Positions 1-8,040 of a stretch of DNA of 39,167 bases are shown one piece after another. The stretch's first letter is position 1. Each line of letters starts with the position of its first letter. Origin of the DNA: Paraburkholderia translucens (GTDB lineage: Bacteria > Pseudomonadota > Gammaproteobacteria > Burkholderiales > Burkholderiaceae); NCBI RefSeq assembly GCF_020881035.1, contig NZ_JAJITC010000027.1, forward strand, positions 1-39,167, written 5' to 3'. The notes beneath the pieces are model-generated. The model worked only from the letters and a program-made list of their open reading frames with translations, did no database searches and was not told the DNA's origin. Made by a program: the position numbers and the translations under genes.

Positions 1-129
1 AGCGGATTTCATAGGGGCCCGCAGCCGCAGCACCGACTGCAACAAGGCCGGATATAGAGCTGCAGCCCATCCTGTCTGTCGGAACACACGAAAACTGTTG
101 CAAACGGGACGCGTTCATATAGGTGAATC

Positions 130-603
130 ATGGGCTCAATCAACCCGGAAGGTGGCACCCGAGGCGGGGCCAATATTGTAGGCGGTGGTATAGGCGAAGG
201 GCCGGGGCCGGATATCATGGCCGCGGCTACACTGGACGGGACCAAGGTGATGTCTTCCGACGGCGAACACGTAGGCAAAATTTCAGACATCATGCTGGAC
301 GTCCGAAGCGGACGCATTGCCTATGCAGTGCTGGCGGAGGGAGGATTCCTCGGAATGGGGGCCAATCTGCACGCCATCCCATGGAGTGCACTGACGCTCG
401 ATACGGACGAAAAATGCTTCTTCGTCGACATTACCGCCCAGCGCCTCAAGGACGACCCCGGTTTTGACAAGGACCACTGGCCCGTCATGGCTGACGCAAA
501 GTGGGGGATGTCGATGCATACGTACTACAACCGGGACCCGTACTGGTCAGCAACCCACGCCGTGGTCGAAAGCGACCCGACCATCAGGCCGAGCGAGCAC
601 TAA
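130..603 (+). CDS. PRC-barrel domain protein
   Basis: 157 residues. After a glycine-rich leader of about 28 residues, a PRC-barrel fold runs from roughly residue 32 to 110: a DGTKV strand, then SDGEHVGKISDIMLD, GRIAYAVLAEGGFLGMG, and the IPWSALTLD strand typical of the family. The start is supported by AGGTGA six bases upstream of the ATG. PRC-barrel proteins of this size are common in stress-associated gene sets of Burkholderiaceae and are cytoplasmic adaptor-like proteins; no enzymatic residues are evident. The C-terminal 40 residues (tryptophan- and tyrosine-rich) lie outside the barrel. A GC-rich hairpin follows 60 bases downstream. The family call is firm; the specific role is unknown. 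Confidence 0.85.
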   Translation: MGSINPEGGTRGGANIVGGGIGEGPGPDIMAAATLDGTKVMSSDGEHVGKISDIMLDVRSGRIAYAVLAEGGFLGMGANLHAIPWSALTLDTDEKCFFVDITAQRLKDDPGFDKDHWPVMADAKWGMSMHTYYNRDPYWSATHAVVESDPTIRPSEH

Positions 604-922
604 AAAAGACAATGGCCGAGCCGCGCCACGCCGACAGCTAATCTGTCGCTCGGGTGCCTGCGCCACCGCCTCGGTGCGGTGGCGTACCCGCCTCGCTTCA
701 GCAATATGGCGCGCCAATATTACGGCGCGGCGTCATCTGGTTCAGTCTCGTGGGTGTCGGCGGCCATCCTGCAGCAGCCTTGCCAAGTCGATGCCGCCGT
801 CACCTTGGGGTCGGGTCCGTCGTCCGTACCACTGCCAACGATTCTTGCACCGCCGCCCGAGGCGCTCCCTTGTGGAACACCCCTTGCTCAAATCAAATGA
901 TTCCAACCCGCCGGAGACTCTC
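604..922. other. Intergenic stretch, no gene seen
   Basis: The 319 bases between the PRC-barrel gene and the small acidic gene hold only overlapping low-quality reading frames without convincing starts or recognisable protein. The one structural element is the hairpin at 661-684. The promoter of the downstream gene presumably lies here, but no clear -35/-10 pair stands out. Confidence 0.5.
661..684 (+). terminator. GC-rich hairpin after PRC-barrel gene
   Basis: A perfect 9-bp stem, CGCCACCGC pairing with GCGGTGGCG, encloses a 6-base loop. It lies 57 bases after the stop codon. There is no T-run, so it could be a factor-dependent terminator or simply an mRNA 3'-end stabiliser. Confidence 0.45.
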
Positions 923-1096
923 ATGGCTACCAATCCGAAGCAGCGGAACCCCTCAGGTGACAAGTCCGAAGAGGACGTCGACAAGGCGGTCGAAGACACC
1001 TTCCCGGCCAGTGACCCGCCCGCGACGGGCGGGACGACACGAATTGAATCAGAGGACGGCGAAGAGGTCGACGAGGACGGGCCTACTCCGCAGTAA
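923..1096 (+). CDS. Small acidic conserved hypothetical protein
   Basis: 57 residues. The start ATG at 923 is preceded by GGAG at 913-916. The protein is hydrophilic and strongly acidic at its C-terminus (SEDGEEVDEDGP), with a central VEDTFPASDPPATGG segment. That FPASDPP motif recurs in short uncharacterised proteins of proteobacteria, often near stress genes. There is no signal peptide or membrane segment. The function is unknown; it is probably an intrinsically disordered cytoplasmic protein. A longer in-frame extension upstream exists but lacks both a ribosome site and coding character. Confidence 0.65.
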   Translation: MATNPKQRNPSGDKSEEDVDKAVEDTFPASDPPATGGTTRIESEDGEEVDEDGPTPQ

Positions 1097-1359
1097 TCGC
1101 CGTTTCGCACGAATATGTGTAGGCGACAAGCCATCTGACCGTTCACCGGAGAAGCCGAGGGCAGCCAGGCAAATCCTCCGCGGCCGCGACTAGCATCGTG
1201 ATTTTTATCGCACAGTACTCTTCTTACGTGCGAGCGTGAGCGCAGGAACGTTGGCAGCTTGCGGAGCTAGTCCGTGGATTGCGTAATGCCGAACCGCCGC
1301 CGCGCCCTCGGTATTTGAGCGTTCATCAAGTCTTTTCGCCAGTGCCAATAGAAAACGTT

Positions 1360-1536
1360 CTAGATGTGCGCTCCCATGTTTGCCAGAAAATTGGCCATCA
1401 CCTCCTCGATGCACGCGTGCCGCGGCCAGGGAGATAGCGTGCTAGAAACATGCGATGCTCCGACGGACAGCTCCAGCAGATACGCAGTTTCAATGCGAAA
1501 TCGTGCGGCGCTTTCTCCATTCGCTCTCTTGTTCAT
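1360..1536 (-). CDS. Possible small protein, 58 residues
   Basis: Reading leftward from an ATG at 1536, preceded by GGAGACAGAGA, which gives a good ribosome-binding spacing. The product begins MNKRANGESAARFRIETAY and ends in MANFLANMGAHI, with an amphipathic middle. I do not recognise it. The ribosome site and the position just beyond the 1569-1590 hairpin argue for a real transcript unit, but the length is too short to be sure. It could equally be spurious. Confidence 0.35.
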   Translation of the reverse strand: MNKRANGESAARFRIETAYLLELSVGASHVSSTLSPWPRHACIEEVMANFLANMGAHI

Positions 1537-1568
1537 TCTCTGTCTCCAACCGTTATTTGGCGCGCCCT

Positions 1569-1590
1569 CAGGGGCGGCTTTCCGCCCCTG
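1569..1590 (-). terminator. Strong GC hairpin after small exported protein gene
   Basis: CAGGGGCGG pairs perfectly with CCGCCCCTG around a 4-base loop. It lies 46 bases beyond the stop of the leftward exported-protein gene. It lacks a T-run but is the most likely 3' end for that gene. Confidence 0.45.
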
Positions 1591-1635
1591 GAGCCCCTTG
1601 GACGGGAGGTCGACCGGCAACCTGAATCCTACCGG

Positions 1636-1911
1636 TCAGCTTCCACCCGAGGCAGGGTTGGTAGCCGACGAAGGCGTGGCAGTCCCCGCCTTCTTCTGCA
1701 TCTTTTTGTGCGAACTTGTCGTTGCGGGTGCCATGGTATTAGCCCCTGACGCGCCAGAGACGGTGTCGGTCGAGCCGCCAGCGTTTGGCTTGCTCATTCC
1801 TGTGCCGCCCTGGCCTCCAGCGGCGCCGCCGCCCGCACTTTGGGCGAAGACGCTACCGGACATTCCCACCAGAAGTACCGAAATCAAAACTCCTTTCGTC
1901 GCGACTCGCAT
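1636..1911 (-). CDS. Small exported Gly/Ser/Ala-rich protein
   Basis: 91 residues from the ATG at 1911, which is preceded by GAGGAG. That start is chosen over a longer frame because it places a classical Sec signal peptide at the N-terminus: a basic MRVATK, a hydrophobic GVLISVLLVGMSGS core, and a VFA|QS cleavage site near residue 22. The mature part is low-complexity (glycine, serine, alanine, threonine), with a basic SSHKKMQKKAG patch. Such short periplasmic proteins are widespread and uncharacterised in Burkholderia relatives. Followed on its own strand by the hairpin at 1569-1590. Confidence 0.65.
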   Translation of the reverse strand: MRVATKGVLISVLLVGMSGSVFAQSAGGGAAGGQGGTGMSKPNAGGSTDTVSGASGANTMAPATTSSHKKMQKKAGTATPSSATNPASGGS

Positions 1912-2537
1912 AGCAGTCTCCTCAAGCATGGGCCGGTCAACACCGAACGGCGTCAATCCGTGTGTTCCCGAACGCAATTCGCATACCGCGAGGGGCGCGC
2001 CAGCGCTACGGCGAGGCAGAAGGCCGCTGGCAACCCGACCCACCGTGTGACAAGGCTGGCAAAGAAGTCAAACGCCGCGTCAGTGGACACTGCGCGGCGT
2101 AAGAGGGTTTGCCTTATCCGGGACCATGTCCAATTCATCCGTCGGAGCCAGCGCTCTTGCATCTGGGTTCATCGCCTGCCCCCAAGGAATGTGGTCATCG
2201 GTGCTCCGCAGCAAGCGTGCCCGTATGCGGTTGCGCCCGTGGGACTGTGCAGGAATGCAGCCGGTCGGGGCGTGATGGATGGGCAATGCTTCTTGCTTCA
2301 GGCGGCTTACAGCAGCCCGCTGCTCGGCAAAACTGAGGGTATTGGTGAGTTGTCCCTCGCGGGTGCTCGTTTTATGCTTGGAACAGCAGGGAATGATTGC
2401 TGCTACCCCTTCGCGCGTTCGCCAGCGCCCGCCCCAAATCCCGCTCGGCTCCGGGTCAACGCACTATTCGCGGGATGGCCCTTCGGATACCTTGTAGTCC
2501 CTGTCTTCGTCCAACTTTGGAAGCAAATCCAGAGGTC
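1912..2537. other. Intergenic stretch with one long hairpin
   Basis: Between two divergently oriented genes. No convincing coding region: the long rightward frame covering 1840-2841 runs antisense through the exported-protein gene and has no protein-like composition. The notable element is the near-palindrome at 2072-2100. Confidence 0.5.
2072..2100. repeat. 29-bp near-perfect inverted repeat
   Basis: ACGCCGCG, an unpaired T, then CAGT, a GGAC loop, ACTG and CGCGGCGT. The arms pair over 12 bp with a single bulge and a 4-base loop. It lies about 160 bases upstream of the leftward exported-protein gene and 440 bases upstream of the kinase remnant, so it is not an obvious terminator for any intact gene. 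Confidence 0.6.
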
Positions 2538-4223
2538 ATGGAAAGTAATCACGCGCTTGCTGATAACGACGAATTCGCCAACCGCCCAGCGAGGCAACCG
2601 GACTACGCGTCGGAAAGCGCTGGTCTCGTCCGGCTCGCTGCAGCGCAGATGGGACCAAGAGCTAATTTGCTGCAGGAGATTGCGGACGTCGCCCTCTCTG
2701 TTTGCAATGCGGGTAGCGCGGGGATTAGCCTCGTCGAAGGCACGGGCGATAGCCGGCATTTCAGGTGGCTGGCCGTTGCGGGACGCTGTGCAGACCTGCG
2801 CGGGAAGACAACGGCATGGGACGAATGTCCTTGTGCAATGACGCTGGAGGCACGCACGCCGCAATTATTTATCCGCCCGCAGGACGAGTTCCCCTGTCTC
2901 AGGTTTCTTGGCGTCGATGTCGCCGAAGGCATCGTTGTGCCTATACCGACGACCGACACCCCGTTGTGGGCGATATGGGTTATGTCAGACGAAGAGGGAC
3001 GCCAATTCGACCTCGAAGACGTCCGGTTACTTTCAAATCTGGCTGTGTTTGCCGGCGCAGCGCTGACTGTCGTTGACGCGCGCGACAGTGGAATCGAAAA
3101 CGACCAGCGACATAACGAATTCATCGCGATGCTTGGGCATGAACTTCGGCATCCCATGGCCCCTATCGGTAGTGCCGTCGGCGCTGCCGCGCGACTATGC
3201 GCTGACAACGCGAAGGCCGTCGAGGTCCTACCATCGCACGACGGCAGTTAAGGCATCTGCGCGCGCTTGTCGACGACCTGCTCGACGCGCCACGATCGAA
3301 ATACGGCAAGCTTGTCATCAGGCACAGCGACACGTCCCTGAACGAAATTGCATTTGACTCGGTAACTGCGGTCAAGCACTAGTTCGCGTCCCGGCGTCAT
3401 ACGCTGACGATTAGTGGCCTTGACACCCCTATGCCTGTTCGCGCAGACCATGTCCGTCTCAGCCAGGTACTGGGCAACATCCTCTCAAATGCGGCGAAGT
3501 ACACGCCGACAGGGGGCGCGGTCGAAGTCATCGTTGAAGTCGACGAAAGCGCCAGCAGGGGCTAGGCTGCCGACACGGTCGTTATAACCGTCAAGGACCA
3601 CGGTATTGGCATTAACAGGGCGGTGCAGCCGCACGTCTTTGACCTGTTCGCCCAGTCTGCCCGCGGCCAGGCGAGAGCGGAAGGCGGACTTGTCATTGGC
3701 CTCGCCGTCGCGAAGCGCATGATTGAGCTACATGGAGGAACCATATCTCTTCACAGCAACGGTGCGGCCACAGGAACGGTAGTAACGTTGCGATTGCCCA
3801 TCCTGCGCAAGACGCCGGCTCATTCCCTCGCTGAGCAAGTCCCCATTACCTCTCCCGCACCCGTGCGCCTTCTACTGGTCGAACAATCAGGACGCACTGC
3901 TCTCGCTCGGCCTGTTACTGGAACTCGAAGGACACACTGTGACCACTGCGGCCAGTGGTCGTGAGGCTATCCGCCTTATGAGCGCGCTGCAGCCAGAAGT
4001 GGCAATCGTCGATGTAGGGATGCCGGACATAGATGGGTTCGAGGTAGCTCGCGCGATTCCCGCTGACTGCACCATGGACCACATAACGCTGGTCGCCTTG
4101 ACCGGATACGCCGCGGACTCCGACAAGTCGAGAGCATTGGCAGCAGGCATTGAGTACCACCTCACCAAACCACTTTCGCTGGAAGAACTGCGCACCATAT
4201 TGGGGACCCGAAGGCGCTGTTGA
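2538..4223 (+). pseudogene. GAF / histidine kinase / receiver hybrid, decayed
   Basis: Composite of three frames that together read as one hybrid sensor kinase. From the ATG at 2538: a GAF domain (VALSVCNAGSAGISLVEG to VFAGAALTV), then the HisKA H-box MLGHELRHPMAP. A frameshift near 3220-3245 moves to the frame encoding LRHLRALVDDLLD, the N-box LSQVLGNILSNAAKYTP, the G1/F box DHGIGI..VFDLFAQ and a degenerate G2 box (GGLVIGLAVAKRMIELHGG). In-frame TAG stops lie at 3380 and 3563. A second frameshift near 3883, where two bases seem missing inside the expected VEDNQD motif, leads into a receiver with VAIVDVGMPDIDGF, LVALTGYA and HLTKPLS. Four independent lesions make a functional product very unlikely. 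Confidence 0.85.
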
Positions 4224-4320
4224 ATCTAGCCACGGTAATTTTCTGCTTTCCTTGCATCAAGGCCAGCAGCGGGTGTCGACTGGCTGCCAGCGCGACGATG
4301 CCGGGCCAACACCAATCAGG
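4224..4320. other. Gap between two signalling remnants
   Basis: About 100 bases between the convergent kinase and receiver remnants; no feature seen. Confidence 0.4.
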
Positions 4321-4695
4321 TAGGTGCCATGGCTGATGCGACTGACCGAACATTGTTCCTGGACACATCGCAGCAGAATCTAAAGGTCGACAGGCTTGCG
4401 GAAAAAGACTGACCAGCATCCGCTCTGAGCCAGCGGCACCACATTCGCAAAAAAGAGCACGACCGGCAGGCGTGTGTAGCGAGGCAGGTCGCGCACATGG
4501 CGGCAAAGCGTCCAGCCATCTATTCCAGGCATCTGCCAGCCGGAAATGTTAATCTGCAGGTTGAACTCATCGAGCTTGTCAAGGGCATCAGCCCCGTCCG
4601 CCGCGGGGCACGACTTCGTGCCCCGCAGTCTCTATTACTTCCGGCAGCGCGCGTAGGTTGTCGGCGTCGTCATCCACCAGCAGCACGATACTCAT
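4321..4695 (-). pseudogene. Response-regulator receiver domain remnant
   Basis: Leftward from the ATG at 4695 the frame opens with MSIVLLVDDDADNLRALPEV, a canonical receiver N-terminus with the acidic pocket, continuing to ETAGHEVV. A frameshift at about 4610-4620 then leads into ADGADALDKLDEFNLQI, ISGWQMPGIDGWTLCRHVRDL (where the phospho-acceptor position reads as SGW rather than SDW), RLPVVLFFANV and the FFRKPVDL lysine motif, followed immediately by a TAG stop. Both the frameshift and the replaced aspartate argue for a dead gene. It converges with the kinase remnant, so the two are not one operon. Confidence 0.75.
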
Positions 4696-4984
4696 AGGGC
4701 GCCCGAGAGCCGTATTTCTATCGGCGCAACCCCCGTGCCACCGGTCTTCAGGCCAAACAGACGCCGCTGCACGGCCTTGCGCCGACTTAACCGCGATATC
4801 GGCGACAGACAAATCTTTTAGTGAGGCATTCTGATTGACATTGCCCCCAACAAACTGAGCCCATCTCAGCTCTATCGTCGCGATAATAAAAAAGGAGCGG
4901 ATGCAGTCGCCCGGAATCGCAGGAACGTCGTGTGCTGCATGTTTGAGCCGCGACATCCGTCGCAAATCAACTTGGAGGATTCTC
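4696..4984. other. Intergenic, upstream region of csbD-like gene
   Basis: No gene supported. Contains the presumed promoter of the CsbD-family gene; GGAAC at about 4921 is reminiscent of extracytoplasmic-function sigma -35 elements, but the matching -10 is not at the expected spacing. Confidence 0.4.
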
Positions 4985-5173
4985 ATGAACAAGGACCAGG
5001 TCAAGGGCGTAGCCGAAAAGACGAAGGGCAAGGTCAACGAGGCGGTGGGAAAAGCCACTGATGACCCAGCGCAGGAATTGAAGGGCGACCTGCAGCAAGA
5101 AGCGGGTCAGACGAGGAAAGACATGGGTGACGTCAAGGAGGCGGCAAAAGACGTCGCTAAAGACAAGCGCTAG
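4985..5173 (+). CDS. CsbD family general stress protein
   Basis: 62 residues. The ATG at 4985 is chosen over the longer frame because of GGAGG nine bases upstream and because the family starts with MNKDQVKG. The CsbD signature is complete: MNKDQVKGVAEKTKGKVNEAVGK, then an ELKGDLQQEAGQTRKDMGDVKE helix and a lysine-rich tail. CsbD-like proteins are small, very hydrophilic, helix-forming proteins induced by general stress; the molecular role is not established. Monocistronic, followed by a strong hairpin at 5210-5234. Confidence 0.9.
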   Translation: MNKDQVKGVAEKTKGKVNEAVGKATDDPAQELKGDLQQEAGQTRKDMGDVKEAAKDVAKDKR

Positions 5174-5209
5174 AAGCCCTGCACAAGGCAGCATTGCTGA
5201 TGAAGGACT

Positions 5210-5234
5210 GGCCGGCGTTTTTCAGACGCCGGCC
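5210..5234 (+). terminator. Terminator hairpin after CsbD gene
   Basis: GGCCGGCG pairs perfectly with CGCCGGCC around a 9-base loop, 36 bases after the csbD-like stop codon, followed by a T-containing GGTGTTTCG stretch. Confidence 0.6.
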
Positions 5235-5280
5235 GGTGTTTCGTGGGCATGTCGTACCCCACATTGCGTATTTCGGCGAA

Positions 5281-5308
5281 CGTGACCGCCGATTTCGGGA
5301 ACGTGACC
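5281..5308. repeat. Left-end transposase-binding repeats of IS21 element
   Basis: Two direct copies of CGTGACCG at 21-bp spacing, each preceded by AA and followed by a GATTTCGG- or ATTCGG-like segment. Same motif, inverted, as at the right end. Confidence 0.75.
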
Positions 5309-5356
5309 GATTCGGCGGGGTTGGGCGTTGCGCGGTGTTGATTGTAGATTTCCTTG

Positions 5357-6124
5357 TCAGTTCTGGTCGAGTTCGGGCTCCAGGACGTTGTGTGTTGGGG
5401 ATGCCTTTCTGAGGGATTCACCGGTAAGCGTGATCCGGTGATGACGCTGCATGAGGCGGTCGAGCATTGCGTCGGCGATGGTCTGATCGCCGATCCATCC
5501 ATGCCAGTGCTCAATCGGTAACTGGCTGGTGATGATGGTCGCCTTTCCCGCCGAGCGGTCATCGATCATCTCGAGCAGATCGTTTCGGACCATCGCGTCG
5601 AGGGGAGCCATTCCCCAATCGTCCAGCAGGAGCACGTCGACGCGGGCGACCTGCAGGAGCCATTTCGTGAAGCCGCCATTGCCGTGCAGAACGCGAAGCT
5701 CCTCGCCAAGTCGAGGCACGCGCAGATACAAGGCCGAATGCCCGCGCCGGCAGGCGTATTGGGCCAGGGCGCAAGCGAGCCACGATTTCCCGGCGCCGGT
5801 TGGGCCGCTGATGAGCAGGCTGTAGCCGGCTTCGACCCAGTCGCCAAGGGCGAGGCTCGTGAGCGAGCGCGGATCGACGCCACGGCCAGCGCGCGTGTCG
5901 AGATCTTCAATGGCGGCCTGCGGATACTTGAGGCGCGCCTGCTTGAGCAGTCGGGTACGACGGCGATCATCACGCCAGCTGGCTTCCCGGTCGACCAGCA
6001 GTGACAGGCGTTCCTCGAAGCTCAGGCTGGCCGCACTGGGCTGCGTCAGTTGTTCTTCCAGGCCGTCAGCGAAGCCGTCCAGCTTCAGGGTGCGCAGTTG
6101 CGTCAGTGTCTGTTGCATCATCAT
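5357..6124 (-). CDS. istB: IstB, IS21 helper ATPase
   Basis: 255 residues, normal for the family. IstB is the AAA+ ATPase that binds target DNA and activates the IstA transposase. Visible: an N-terminal helical segment (MMMQQTLTQLRTLKLDGFADGL), Walker A GPTGAGKS at about residue 110, Walker B VDVLLLDDWG at about 165, a sensor-like ATIITSQLPIEHWH segment and the family C-terminal ADAMLDRLMQRHHRI. It starts 12 bases after the istA stop, in the usual istA-istB order. Appears intact. Confidence 0.95.
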   Translation of the reverse strand: MMMQQTLTQLRTLKLDGFADGLEEQLTQPSAASLSFEERLSLLVDREASWRDDRRRTRLLKQARLKYPQAAIEDLDTRAGRGVDPRSLTSLALGDWVEAGYSLLISGPTGAGKSWLACALAQYACRRGHSALYLRVPRLGEELRVLHGNGGFTKWLLQVARVDVLLLDDWGMAPLDAMVRNDLLEMIDDRSAGKATIITSQLPIEHWHGWIGDQTIADAMLDRLMQRHHRITLTGESLRKASPTHNVLEPELDQN

Positions 6125-6136
6125 GGTGGGTCTTCT

Positions 6137-7675
6137 TTATTGGTAGTAGCTGGGCCCGCGTACATGCGCGTGACTTGGGCTGATCCAGTCGGCAGGCGTT
6201 GCCACTGCAGCGCGGTCGCGGTTGTTGATCAGGACGTCGCGCACGTGGCGGTAACGGTGCACGCCCAGTTCCAGTGCCAGCGCGCAGGCGGCTTCGAGAC
6301 GTTCGCGGCCATAGCGACGTGAGAGCGAGAGCAATCCGAGGCACGCCCGATAGCCGTGTTCCGGATGACGTTGCTCCTGCAGCAACCGGGTAACAAGCAC
6401 GCCGGTTGCCGCGCCGATCTGCTGTCCCCAATGAATCAGCCGCTGCGGAGTCCATTCCAGATGAGCGCGGTGCGCCGCCGGCATGTGCTCGACGACGGTG
6501 GTGTAGCCGCCTGCGCGCTCGTTGCGTGCGTGGCTGGCGACACGACGACCGCGATGCAGCAGTTCGACAGCGCCCGCCGTGATACGCGCATCGAGCTTGA
6601 GACCGACCAGCGCGTGCGGCACGCTGTAGCGGTGTTTGTTGATCTCGACGTGATAGTCGATGTGAACCGTCACGGTCTTGAAACGCGCGAGCTCATAGGG
6701 CTGTGCCGGCAGCGGCTGCAGTGCCGGCGCGTCCAGCTGGGCGAATGCGCTGGCGCGACATCCCGGCAGCTTCTGGAATGGCCTCTCATTCAGGTTCCTG
6801 AGCAGCGGGCGGATCGCCTCATTGACCGAGTGGACCGACTCAAACCGGTGATGACGCAGGCGTGCCATGATCCAGCGTTCGACGACCTGGACCGCAACCT
6901 CTACCTTCGGTTTGTCCTGCGGACGATATACGCGTGCAGGAAGGAATGACGTGCCGTAGTGACGCGCAAAGTCCAGCACGGTGTCGCCGGCGCGAGGTTC
7001 ATAGCGATCGGGATCGGCAATCATCGCGCGCGGGTTATCCGGCACGATCAGCTGCGGCACGCCGCCATAGAAGGTCAGCGCGCGAGCAATACCGCCCAGC
7101 CAGTCCTCCATCGTTTCGGCTGGCGTCGCGCATGCGAACGTGTAACTCGATGCGCCCATGGCCGCCACGAAGATGTGCGCGCGCCGTCCAGTCGTCAGCG
7201 GCAACGTGGGACCGGCGAAGTCGACGAACAGCTTCTCGCCGGCGCGGTGAATCTGACGCATCGAGCGCCTCAGGCGTTTCGTGAACGCCTTGTAGTGCTC
7301 GCAGAACTGCGTATAGCGGTAGGTCTGCCGGTCCGCGAACTCGGCCTGGTACTCCTCCCACAGCAACGTCAGCGTCATGCCCTTGCGACGCAGCTGCTGG
7401 TGGATGCGTCCGTAGTCGGGCTGGGCGTAGCCTGCTGGCCCCGTGGGCTTGCCGAGAAGCCGCCGCTCAAGCTCGCCTTCATCCATATCGCAGGCGCTTG
7501 CCCAGTCCAGCCCGGCGGCACCGGCCAGTCCGATGTACTTCGTGACCACGCCCCTGGATATGCCCAGTGACGCGGCGATCCGATCGTGCGAGAAGCCGCC
7601 GTCGAATTTAAGTCGTAAAACGTCCTTGATCATGCGCATGTTCATCCGGTGCGCGGGCATGCTCTCTCCGGCCAA
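6137..7675 (-). CDS. istA: IstA, IS21 transposase
   Basis: 512 residues, the expected length. IstA is the DDE transposase that cuts and joins the element ends. The N-terminus carries a helix-turn-helix (FDGGFSHDRIAASLGISRGVVTKYI). The catalytic RNase H-like core shows FVDFAGPTLPLT (first D), LIVPDNPRAMI (second D) and DKPKVEVAVQVVERWI (E). A C-terminal domain containing YHVEINKHRYSVPHALVG follows. No frameshift or stop is seen, so with istB the element could still be active. Upstream lie the 21-bp-phased end repeats that would bind this protein. Confidence 0.95.
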   Translation of the reverse strand: MAGESMPAHRMNMRMIKDVLRLKFDGGFSHDRIAASLGISRGVVTKYIGLAGAAGLDWASACDMDEGELERRLLGKPTGPAGYAQPDYGRIHQQLRRKGMTLTLLWEEYQAEFADRQTYRYTQFCEHYKAFTKRLRRSMRQIHRAGEKLFVDFAGPTLPLTTGRRAHIFVAAMGASSYTFACATPAETMEDWLGGIARALTFYGGVPQLIVPDNPRAMIADPDRYEPRAGDTVLDFARHYGTSFLPARVYRPQDKPKVEVAVQVVERWIMARLRHHRFESVHSVNEAIRPLLRNLNERPFQKLPGCRASAFAQLDAPALQPLPAQPYELARFKTVTVHIDYHVEINKHRYSVPHALVGLKLDARITAGAVELLHRGRRVASHARNERAGGYTTVVEHMPAAHRAHLEWTPQRLIHWGQQIGAATGVLVTRLLQEQRHPEHGYRACLGLLSLSRRYGRERLEAACALALELGVHRYRHVRDVLINNRDRAAVATPADWISPSHAHVRGPSYYQ

Positions 7676-7741
7676 AGCCGGCGAGCATAGCCCGCGTGGT
7701 TGATGTCATGCGCAACGCCATTCCTGCCTTTCGGTCCGATC

Positions 7742-7811
7742 GGTCACGTTCCCGAATTGACCGGTCACGTTGCCGAAATCGCCGGTCACGATCCCGAAAC
7801 GGCCGGTCACG
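7742..7811. repeat. Right-end transposase-binding repeats of IS21 element
   Basis: Four copies of GGTCACG starting at 7742, 7763, 7784 and 7805, an exact 21-bp period (about two helical turns), each followed by a CCGAA-type segment. They are inverted relative to the left-end pair. Confidence 0.8.
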
Positions 7812-8040
7812 TTCGTCCGAAATACGCAACCGATTTCATCTGGCTCCTTGGAGGTAGCGAAGCAGCGCCGTTCGAGTATGCATTTGCGTTGCGGTCGGGA
7901 CGATTCCCTAAAGTTCCGCCTCCTCTAGCCGATAGAGCAAAGTGGCTGCTAAAAAATAGCGGTTCACGATTCGTCGTTTTTAAAAACACCTGATGGGCCC
8001 GGGTGAACACTCATTCATATACCAACAACAAGGTGACTGT

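Larger units (their letters stand above)
5265..7828 (-). mobile_element. IS21-family insertion sequence (istA/istB)
   Basis: About 2.56 kb. The two ends share the inverted 12-mer TGCGTATTTCGG (5265-5276 and its complement at 7817-7828). Internal to this, the left end carries CGTGACC at 5281 and 5302, and the right end carries the complementary GGTCACG at 7742, 7763, 7784 and 7805. All spacings are exactly 21 bp, matching the multiple transposase-binding sites of IS21 ends. The istA and istB genes run leftward and are intact. No target-site duplication is visible in the bases flanking these ends, so the exact boundary is uncertain by a few bases. Confidence 0.85.

Noticed and set aside
1840..2841. 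A 333-residue rightward frame over the exported protein and kinase start
   Set aside because: Runs antisense through a gene with a clear signal peptide and overlaps the GAF domain in another frame; composition not protein-like.
4921..4950. GGAAC as an extracytoplasmic-function sigma promoter for the CsbD-like gene
   Set aside because: No matching -10 at the proper distance; GGAAC alone is too common.
7742..7811. Regular 21-bp repeats resembling a short CRISPR-like array
   Set aside because: The repeats lie at the end of an IS21 element, match inverted copies at its other end, and have no spacer-length variation; they are transposase-binding sites.
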